The notes beneath the pieces are model-generated. The model had not been told where the DNA came from, searched no databases, and saw only the letters and a program-made list of their open reading frames with translations. Below are positions 1 through 5,662 of a stretch of DNA of 8,188 nt, one piece after another. Numbering within the stretch: position 1 is the first letter of the stretch; each line of letters opens with the position of its first letter. The position numbers were made by a program, and so were the translations under genes. The stretch lies in the NCBI GenBank assembly GCA_902572675.1, contig CACGGY010000045.1, forward strand, positions 1-8,188, given 5' to 3'. The DNA comes from an uncultured Prochlorococcus sp. (GTDB taxonomy: Bacteria; Cyanobacteriota; Cyanobacteriia; PCC-6307; Cyanobiaceae).

Positions 1-655
1 AAAACAGGAGTAAATCATCCAAAAGGTAAGAATTTAATTGGAGCTTTCAATCAACCTAAAGCAGTTTTTATTGATCCAGAAACTTTAAAAAGTTTGCCCA
101 AAAGAGAATTTAGTGCAGGCATGGCCGAAGTAATAAAGTACGGAGTAATAAGAGATAAAGAACTTTTCGAATACTTAGAAATTGAAAAAAAACAAGACTG
201 AGCTTATAAATCTCAAGAATAAATATCTAATTAAAATAATTGATAGTTCAATAAAAACAAAGTCTCATATTGTTTCGCAAGACGAACATGAAAATGGTGT
301 TAGAGCAATATTGAATTATGGTCATTCTTTTGGTCACGTTATTGAAAATTTATGTGGATACGGCAAATTTCTACATGGTGAGGCAATATCAATTGGTATG
401 AATATTGCGGGGAAAATAGCAATTGAGAAAGGGTTATGGTCTAAAAAAGAATTAGAAAGACAGCAAATTCTATTAGAGAGTTACGATCTTCCTACTGAAA
501 TCCCCAAAATAAATAAAGAAGAGGTTCTTACAATACTTATGGGCGACAAGAAAGTTCGTGATGGTAAAATGAGATTTATATTACCGAAAAAAATTGGTGC
601 TGTTGATATATATGATGACGTAGAAGATTCATTATTTTTAAAGTTTTTTTCTTAA
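1..655 (+). CDS. aroB: 3-dehydroquinate synthase, C-terminal part, 5' end off window, internal frameshift
   Basis: AroB converts DAHP to 3-dehydroquinate in the cytosol, step two of the shikimate pathway, using NAD and a divalent metal. Bases 1-201 read in frame 1 and give the family motifs KTGVNHPKGKNLIGAF and GMAEVIKYG (metal-ligand Glu at codon 43), then hit TGA at 199-201. The protein continues in frame 2 from about 185 to the TAA at 653-655, with NYGHSFGHVIE and LHGEAI supplying the two metal-ligand histidines. Removing one A from the A8 run at 185-192 joins the halves smoothly (FEYLEIEKNKTELINL). About 217 residues are present against roughly 360 for the family, so the N-terminal NAD-binding part lies off the left edge. 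A TTG at 182 could be mistaken for the start of a separate 157-residue gene, but the preceding 60 codons are plainly the same protein. All visible catalytic motifs are intact, which favours a sequencing error over decay. Identity is near certain; functionality as written is doubtful. Confidence 0.93.
185..192 (+). other. A8 homopolymer at the aroB frameshift
   Basis: Eight consecutive A residues lie exactly where aroB must pass from frame 1 to frame 2. Seven As would give one continuous reading frame. Such runs are typical sites of sequencing miscount and also of RNA polymerase or ribosome slippage. Confidence 0.8.
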
Positions 656-1842
656 CGCAAACAGGTTGAATTTATATTCATTTTCTTCTCATTAAACTTT
701 TTAAAGACAAACCACTTAAAATCACCTAAACAAACAGGATCAACTAGTCTAAGTAATGCCTCTCTTCTTAAAAGGGCATTTGATAAATCCTCCTTAAATT
801 CTCTCTGAATCCCATAAAGTCTCTCTGCCAATCCAAGTGCCAACAAAGCCTCTCCTTGTTTAGTTATTCCAACAGTATCAAATCCAAGAGTCTCAGCATC
901 ATTAATTAAAGTTTCTATGCACACATGAGATGTTAAATCGCAATTTCCAGGAGAATCTAAGACATCATTCGTCATCTTTTGATTTTCATAAGAAACTATA
1001 GTTCCATCAGAATTCTTAGAGGTGTAGTATTTTTTAGCTTCTTTAGCGTAATCAATTATCAACAAAATACCATTATTAATTTTTTCATAAATAGCTTTTA
1101 ACCATTTTGAGTTATCTATATGCCATTCTGTCGTCCATCCTTCAATAGCATCTTCTGGCGGGATAGTGATTCCCAACTCACTTTTAGCAAGTTCAATACT
1201 TTTTCCCAATTCACTTGTAATTGGCATTTCATCAAAAAATAATTTATGAGATTTTTCATCTATAGAAACTGCTTGTCGTAGTAATTTTCCTTTTGAAAAG
1301 GTTATTCTTTCTACTGGTAAAGCATCTAAAACCTCATTTGCAAGAACTATTCCATTTATATTATTTTCCTCTACTTCTTCCAAACGTTTCCATAAAATAT
1401 CAATACCCAAGTTTAAAAATTCCTCCAATTTATTTTTTTGTTTTTCTACCATCCCTTCATTAGGTTCAATAATTACGAAAGAAACTACTTCCAAAAAATT
1501 CTTGTTATTTTCTAAAAAATATTTAATTAATCCGCTCATAAAGCTTCCATCTCCTGCTCCAAATTCAATTACAGCTAATTTCTGATTAGATAAAAAACTA
1601 TTTTTGAACTGAATTAGCCAATCTTCTATTTGTTTACCAGCCAAAAAAGCAAAATCATCAGATAAAGAGGGTGATGTCACAAAATCTCCTCGAACGCCTA
1701 ACTCAGCTTTACCACTGCCGTAATAACCATCAATAGGATCATTTAAAACAAAATTCATAAAGTCATAAAAACTTATAGTCCCACCCATTTTTATTATTTT
1801 TTTTACTAACCAATCTGGATTATTCGCGGGTAAGCTATTCAT
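652..1842 (-). CDS. MidA/NDUFAF7-like SAM-dependent methyltransferase (COG1565 family)
   Basis: This complete 396-residue protein matches the COG1565 family, whose mitochondrial member NDUFAF7/MidA methylates an arginine of a complex I subunit. The bacterial substrate is unknown to me, although cyanobacteria have a related NDH-1 complex. Visible family landmarks are GYYGSG (39-44), GDFVTSPS (52-59), the SAM-binding motif I VIEFGAGDGS (91-100), ANEVLDALPV (168-177), LIIDYAKEAKKYY (261-273), GTIVSY (280-285) and DLTSHV (302-307). There is no signal peptide, so it should be cytosolic. The ATG at 1842 has no clear Shine-Dalgarno; the next in-frame Met (residue 19) would leave the front of the domain short. 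The stop shares the palindromic TTAA at 652-655 with aroB, so the two genes overlap tail to tail by 4 bp. Family assignment is firm; substrate is not known. Confidence 0.88.
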   Translation of the reverse strand: MNSLPANNPDWLVKKIIKMGGTISFYDFMNFVLNDPIDGYYGSGKAELGVRGDFVTSPSLSDDFAFLAGKQIEDWLIQFKNSFLSNQKLAVIEFGAGDGSFMSGLIKYFLENNKNFLEVVSFVIIEPNEGMVEKQKNKLEEFLNLGIDILWKRLEEVEENNINGIVLANEVLDALPVERITFSKGKLLRQAVSIDEKSHKLFFDEMPITSELGKSIELAKSELGITIPPEDAIEGWTTEWHIDNSKWLKAIYEKINNGILLIIDYAKEAKKYYTSKNSDGTIVSYENQKMTNDVLDSPGNCDLTSHVCIETLINDAETLGFDTVGITKQGEALLALGLAERLYGIQREFKEDLSNALLRREALLRLVDPVCLGDFKWFVFKKFNEKKMNINSTCLR

Positions 1843-1851
1843 CAGCGAAAA

Positions 1852-1857
1852 TATAAA
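1852..1857 (+). promoter_or_regulatory. possible -10 element for the TPM gene
   Basis: TATAAA sits 16 bp before the ATG at 1874 in the 31-bp gap between two divergent genes, which would give a leader of about 10 nt. There is no recognisable -35 element. In an AT-rich genome such a hexamer is common, so this is a weak, position-based call. Confidence 0.3.
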
Positions 1858-1873
1858 AAGACAAAACTTATTT

Positions 1874-2671
1874 ATGCCTTTAAAGATTAACTATTTATTG
1901 GGAATATTTCTATCTATATTAGTTTTAATTTCACATAAACCCGTTTTCGCTATAAATAATCCAAATCTTTTACCAGAAGAAAAAACACCAGTAATTGATT
2001 TAGCTAAAACATTAAGCCCTAATCAGAAAAAATCTTTAGAAGACAAGCTTAATAATCTTGAAATAGAAAGTGGGTGGAAAATTAAATATTTATCTCAGTT
2101 TGAGAGTTCTCCTGGTAGTGCAATTAAGGACTATTGGGATTTAGATGAGACAAGTTTGTTGATAGTTGCTGATCCTAGAGGAGGAAATTTACTGAACTTT
2201 AACGTCGGAGAGGCTTATTTTAATTTCATGCCAAGGTTATTTTGGGTTGAACTTCAAACAAGATTTGGCAATCAATATTATGTGAAAGATCATGGTGAGG
2301 ATGGCGCAGTATTAGATGCAATTAATTCAGTAAAGATTTGCCTTGAAAAAGGAGGTTGTCAAGTTGTTCCTGGCCTACCCAAAGAACAATATATATGGAC
2401 TTTATGTACATCTATTCTTGGAGGTTTAGTAGCAGGTTTCGCATCTGCGCCACGAAAAAAAGGACAAGTGATATCGATTGGATTTTTAGCTCTTCTTTCT
2501 CCTTTATGGGGAATGTTATTTGGAATTTTTGGTTTGGCACCGATAATATCCAGAACAAATGATTTATTACCATTATTTAAAAATGGTTTAGCTTTTACAG
2601 CAGCAGGAATTGCCGGATATATTTTATCTCAAACATTATTTTCAAGATATGAAAAGCCCAAAAATACTTAA
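1874..2671 (+). CDS. exported TPM-domain protein with C-terminal membrane anchor (thylakoid-lumen type)
   Basis: This complete 265-residue protein has an N-terminal signal peptide (hydrophobic 7-20, probable cleavage after PVFA at 26). A TPM-type domain follows (about 30-165) with PEEKTPVIDLAKTLS, LLIVADPRGGNLLNFNVG and FWVELQTRFGNQYY. The C-terminal part has hydrophobic segments at about 173-191, 199-226 (perhaps two helices) and 237-255, with a basic RKK loop at 194-196 and a charged tail. The topology suggests a domain in the thylakoid lumen or periplasm held by C-terminal helices. From memory it resembles the plant thylakoid lumenal 15 kDa TPM proteins more than TLP18.3/Psb32. TPM proteins of this compartment have been linked to photosystem II maintenance, but no function is shown here. 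The ATG at 1874 is right because the signal peptide begins there; no strong ribosome binding site precedes it. Confidence 0.85.
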   Translation: MPLKINYLLGIFLSILVLISHKPVFAINNPNLLPEEKTPVIDLAKTLSPNQKKSLEDKLNNLEIESGWKIKYLSQFESSPGSAIKDYWDLDETSLLIVADPRGGNLLNFNVGEAYFNFMPRLFWVELQTRFGNQYYVKDHGEDGAVLDAINSVKICLEKGGCQVVPGLPKEQYIWTLCTSILGGLVAGFASAPRKKGQVISIGFLALLSPLWGMLFGIFGLAPIISRTNDLLPLFKNGLAFTAAGIAGYILSQTLFSRYEKPKNT

Positions 2672-2694
2672 TATGTAATCAAAAATATCTAATC

Positions 2695-3550
2695 CTAAAA
2701 AAATTTATCTTCTTCACAAATTTCACCAGACTCTGAATACCATCGGTGAGAAACATGTCTTAATTCCTTTTTTTCAAACTCAATCCATGAAAAGTTAATA
2801 AGTAATTTCCCATCTTCATCAGTTTTATATCTTGGCACTACAGCAGTATTGAAATAAATTGTCTCTTTACTATCAATTTTAAACATCTCTCTTAAACCAA
2901 GATTTCTTTTAAGCCGATTATGCATATGACCAAAAATTACAAGATCAACTTTTCTCCTCTTTTGTATTTGAGAGATCGCAACAGACAAATCTCTATCTCC
3001 CCAATCTAAAGAGGGTAATTTCCAGTCTTTCCCACAAATGCTTTTAGATTCTGAACCTAAACCCGAAGGGCCTGCATGAGACATAATTATTAAAGGTATA
3101 TCTTCGATACTCTCTTCTGAACATTTGATGATTTTATTTATTGAATCTTGTTCGGTAATAGGTCCATAAACGCCTTTAACTTCTTTAGAAAGATAATAGC
3201 CGCCCCCAGAACTGCATGGTCTTGCAGACAATAAATTTATTTGATTATTAAAAACTTTCAAATCCCATGCACAATATTTTTCACCAAGAACACGTATCTG
3301 CTTTGAGAGAGTTTCGCCTGTAGAATCCTTCCCTCTATCATGATTTCCTAAAATCACAAAAGTAGGAATTTTGATCTCATTGATTTTTTTAATTATTTTG
3401 ACACTCCCATCAGAAATATCACCAACAAATAAAACAATATTTGGTTTGATAATCGATAAAACTTTCAAGTCTAATTCAGACCATTGACCATGACAGTCAC
3501 CAACAATAGCAATTTTTAAATTTGTCAGAATTTTTTCTATTTAAAGGCAT
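2695..3550 (-). CDS. calcineurin-like metallophosphoesterase, apparent frameshift near the N-terminus
   Basis: This is a cytosolic-looking metallophosphoesterase; substrate unknown. The uninterrupted frame from a TTG at 3468 gives 257 residues with GDISDG (16-21), GNHDRG (41-46), SHAGP (130-134) and GHMHNR (180-185), which are metal-binding blocks of the family. The first block, GDCHG, lies upstream of that TTG in the same frame (3487-3501), so 3468 cannot be the true start. That frame stays open back to a TAA at 3541-3543 but contains no ATG, GTG or TTG. An ATG at 3550 lies in another frame and would join it if one base were lost from the T6 run at 3531-3536 or the T5 run at 3513-3517, giving about 285 residues starting MPLNRK. 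From memory it fits the cyanobacterial/plant TIGR04168 group. It is convergent with the TPM gene (23-bp gap). Family is certain; the start is inferred. Confidence 0.82.
3513..3536 (-). other. interval holding the presumed one-base frameshift of the metallophosphoesterase
   Basis: The ATG frame from 3550 and the GDCHG frame differ by one base. The switch must lie between the T6 run (3531-3536) and the T5 run (3513-3517). Shortening either run by one base restores the frame; the longer T6 run is the more likely site and gives a natural N-terminus (MPLNRKILTNLKIAIVGD). Confidence 0.6.
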
Positions 3551-3555
3551 ATAAT
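3550..3555 (+). promoter_or_regulatory. consensus -10 element ahead of nadA
   Basis: A perfect TATAAT overlaps the start codon of the divergent metallophosphoesterase and predicts transcription from about 3562 toward nadA. No -35 box stands at the usual distance: TTGTCA at 3522-3527 is 22 bp away, too far. A -10-only promoter is plausible. Confidence 0.4.
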
Positions 3556-3557
3556 CT

Positions 3558-3576
3558 ATTTAGAGATATTCTAAAT
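3558..3576. promoter_or_regulatory. 7-bp inverted repeat in the nadA/phosphoesterase divergent promoter region
   Basis: ATTTAGA and TCTAAAT form perfect 7-bp arms around a 5-bp centre (GATAT). The repeat covers the predicted nadA transcription start and also the possible minus-strand -10 hexamer. That is where an operator would sit, though the arms are AT-rich and chance is not excluded. No known regulator motif is recognised. Confidence 0.35.
3568..3573 (-). promoter_or_regulatory. possible -10 element for the metallophosphoesterase
   Basis: On the minus strand this reads TAGAAT, 17 bp before the ATG at 3550, giving a short leader of about 10 nt. It lies within the right arm of the inverted repeat. 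No -35 element is evident, so the call is weak. Confidence 0.28.
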
Positions 3577-3631
3577 CCTGACCAGTATAACTTCTACTGC
3601 AAAACAGAAATCAGTTCAAAACGAAGAGGAT

Positions 3632-4546
3632 TTGATTTCTGAAATAAAGGAACGTTGCAAAAAAGCTAATGCAATTATTCTTGCGCACTATTATCAAGCT
3701 CCAGAGATTCAGGAAATTGCAGATTTTATTGGCGATTCATTAGATCTATCTAGGAAAGCTGCAAATAATGATGCTGATATAATAATTTTTTGCGGTGTGC
3801 ACTTTATGGCCGAAACCGCAAAAATACTTAGCCCTAATAAAACAGTCCTATTACCAGATATTAACGCAGGATGCTCATTAGCAGATGATTGTCCCTCAGA
3901 CAAATTTCAAAAGTTCAGGGAAGAAAATCCAGATCACTACGTAGTAAGTTATATAAATTGTACTGCAGAAGTAAAAGCTCAAAGTGATCTGATATGTACA
4001 AGCAGTAATGCAGTCTCACTAATTAAAAAGATACCTCAAGATAAAAAGATAATATTTGCACCAGATCAGAACCTTGGGAGATGGGTACAGAAAAATTCAG
4101 GAAGAGATCTTAAATTATGGCCTGGCAGCTGCATTGTTCATGAATCATTTAGTGAAGAAGCACTTCTAAAATTAAAATATCAAAATCCAGGATCAAAAGT
4201 AATTGCTCATCCTGAATGTAGTCAAAATTTACTAATTCTCTCAGACTTTATTGGATCAACAAGTAAGCTGCTTGATTTCGTAAGTAAAGATGCATCTAAA
4301 ACTTACATGGTATTAACTGAACCTGGAATAATCCACCAAATGAAGAAGAAAGAACCTAATAAAATCTTTATTGAAGTTCCGGACATTGATGGTTGTAAGT
4401 GTAACGAGTGCCCATATATGAAATTAAACACTTTAGAAAAAATTCTCGATTGTTTGAAAAATAATTCTCCTCGTATAGAACTTGACCCAGAAATAATAAG
4501 AAAAGCCTACATCCCAATAAAGAGAATGTTGGATATGAGTAATTAA
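3632..4546 (+). CDS. nadA: quinolinate synthase
   Basis: NadA condenses iminoaspartate with dihydroxyacetone phosphate to quinolinate, the committed product for de novo NAD synthesis, using a [4Fe-4S] cluster in the cytosol. Numbering from the TTG at 3632 (304 residues), family blocks are ILAHYYQAPEIQEIADFIGDS (17-36, nearly), CGVHFMAETAKIL, INAGCSLADDCP (cluster Cys81), WPGSCIVHE (Cys167), IAHPEC, GSTSKLL and GCKCNECPYM (Cys260 as third ligand). The start is uncertain. The TTG has GAGG only about 2 nt upstream, and the same frame is open back to a TAA at 3572-3574. That extension begins with a CTG at 3578 and would add 18 residues (LTSITSTAKQ...) of the kind seen as NadA N-terminal tails. 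No ATG or GTG is in frame there. The stop shares TTAA (4543-4546) with the convergent protease remnant. Product identity is firm. Confidence 0.93.
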   Translation: MISEIKERCKKANAIILAHYYQAPEIQEIADFIGDSLDLSRKAANNDADIIIFCGVHFMAETAKILSPNKTVLLPDINAGCSLADDCPSDKFQKFREENPDHYVVSYINCTAEVKAQSDLICTSSNAVSLIKKIPQDKKIIFAPDQNLGRWVQKNSGRDLKLWPGSCIVHESFSEEALLKLKYQNPGSKVIAHPECSQNLLILSDFIGSTSKLLDFVSKDASKTYMVLTEPGIIHQMKKKEPNKIFIEVPDIDGCKCNECPYMKLNTLEKILDCLKNNSPRIELDPEIIRKAYIPIKRMLDMSN

Positions 4547-5313
4547 TTTAATGAAAATATTTTATTTTCCCTATTAATTGTTAGGAATGCATTCAGATTT
4601 GAAGTTGTAGGGTTAAATTGACTTATCTGATTTTTCATTTTAATTATATTTATTAGCTCTTTTTCACCTGCTTTATATTGTTTATCTTTTCTAGTTCCAA
4701 TATCTCTTTGGCGAATAGGCTTGATATTCATCTTAACTTTTACGTCTGGGGTAATTCCAAATTTATTAATATCAGTTCCATTAGGAGTTAAATATTTGGC
4801 GATTGTAAGTGTGACAGCTGAACCATCCCCCAAAGGCTTCATATTTTGAACAAGACCTTTTCCAAAAGTCTTTTCCCCAACAAGTTTTCCTCTTTTATTA
4901 TCTTTAATCGCGCCTGAAACTATTTCGCTTGCACTAGCTGAACCCTTGTTTACTAGAACTACTAAGGGTTTTTGCGTTAATGAAATTCCAATACCTTTTT
5001 TTACATCTTTTAATCCATCTTTAGTCAGAGTACTTACAATTGTCCCTTTATCTATAAAGTGCCTGGAAATATCTATACTAGACTGAAGAGAACCTCCTGG
5101 ATTCCATCTCAAATCGAGGACATAACCAGACATATTATTTTTTTCCAAATCTATTAATATTTCTTTTAGTTCATCGGATGTTTTTTCCCCAAATTTATTT
5201 ACTCTCAAATAACCAATAAGATATCCATCTTTAGAGGAATTAATCTTACTTGAGACTGACTTGATTCTAATAGTTTTTCTTGAAAGAGATTTAAGAAGAA
5301 TGGTGGACGACAT
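4543..5313 (-). pseudogene. C-terminal processing peptidase (S41) fragment lacking signal peptide and PDZ domain
   Basis: Carboxyl-terminal processing proteases are exported S41 serine peptidases; in cyanobacteria CtpA trims the D1 precursor of photosystem II. This 256-residue frame holds only the protease half: GYLRVNKF, VLDLRWNPGGSL (65-76), the Ser motif KGSASASEIVSGA (123-135, nucleophile likely Ser127) and the Lys motif EKTFGKGLVQ (147-156, Lys152), then YLTPNG and GITPDV. The Ser-Lys dyad is intact. Family members are usually 400-450 residues with a signal peptide and a PDZ domain before this point; both are missing. The first convincing protease residues are about LSRKTIRIKSV (10-20). 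The ATG at 5313 is formed from glycosylase sequence read in another frame, so it is not a genuine start. Without a signal peptide the product could not reach its compartment. It is a 5'-truncated remnant, whether by real deletion or misassembly; which Ctp paralogue it was cannot be told. Confidence 0.82.
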
Positions 5314-5501
5314 TTAATTACATTACAAAAATAAACATCCTTCTTATAATCAATTCCAGCTTGTACTAATAATTCGTTTAATAACTTACCAGATTTACCT
5401 ACATAAGGTTTTCCTTCTAAATCTTCTTGAGCTCCAGGTGCCTCACCAATTACTAACAAATCTGCAAATACACTTCCTCTCCCAATTACTAACCTTTTCA
5501 C
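5205..5501 (-). pseudogene. family 4-type uracil-DNA glycosylase remnant, truncated at both ends
   Basis: Family 4 glycosylases remove uracil from DNA and carry a [4Fe-4S] cluster. From a GTG at 5501 the frame gives VIGRGSVFADLLVIGEAPGA (motif GEAPGAQED), GKPYVGKSGKLLNELL and VYFCNVIKCRPP, the front half of the fold with its active-site block. Homology ends at about 5301. The remaining frame to 5205 is out-of-frame reading of the downstream protease and has no meaning of its own. The expected tail after KCRPP (second pair of cluster cysteines and the HPS/T motif) is absent. The expected N-terminal CxxC is missing too: the frame is open back only to a TGA just beyond 5531, contains no Cys, and the other two frames show none either. 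About 67 homologous residues remain of a protein normally near 200. It should be inactive. Confidence 0.75.
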
Positions 5502-5633
5502 CGAAAATAAAACTTTAAATATTTTTATCTTAAGAACTCAAAACATGAAAATAAAATAGATTAAGAAAATGAACTAAATTAAACCATAGTGTGATAGTTT
5601 TATTTATTCTTAATTTATGCATTTGTCATTATT

Positions 5634-5657
5634 AAAAGTCATATTTGAAAAGTCATA
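5634..5657 (+). repeat. 10-bp direct repeat ahead of the aminotransferase
   Basis: AAAAGTCATA occurs at 5634-5643 and again at 5648-5657, 14 bp apart, and a partial copy AAGTCA follows at 5657-5662 immediately before the ATG at 5663. The spacing does not match the 11-bp period of cyanobacterial Pho boxes. It could be a regulator site or chance in AT-rich DNA. Confidence 0.4.
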
Positions 5658-5662
5658 AGTCA

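Noticed and set aside
2356..2562. Small frame on the plus strand inside the TPM gene
   Set aside because: It overlaps a well-supported gene in another frame, and its residues (Ser- and Trp-rich) look like a shifted reading of the membrane segments.
1874..2671. Naming the TPM protein Psb32
   Set aside because: The visible blocks recall the plant 15 kDa lumenal TPM proteins more than TLP18.3/Psb32, and the multi-helix C-terminus differs, so no symbol was given.
2672..2694. Bidirectional terminator between the convergent TPM and phosphoesterase genes
   Set aside because: The 23-bp gap holds no GC-containing hairpin, only AT-rich runs.
3522..3555. TTGTCA plus TATAAT as a full sigma-70 promoter for nadA
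   Set aside because: The spacer is 22 bp, well beyond the usual 16-18, so only the -10 was kept.
3709..3903. Short antisense frame inside nadA
   Set aside because: It is the reverse reading of conserved NadA blocks with no ribosome binding site or recognisable product.
4543..5313. A cytosolic stand-alone S41 protease as a new functional form
   Set aside because: Its only start codon derives from glycosylase sequence in another frame, and homology begins abruptly at the PDZ/protease boundary, so truncation is the simpler reading.
5634..5657. PhoB box ahead of aspC-phnD
   Set aside because: The repeats are AAAAGTCATA at 14-bp spacing, not the CTTAACCT-like units at 11-bp spacing expected for cyanobacterial Pho boxes.
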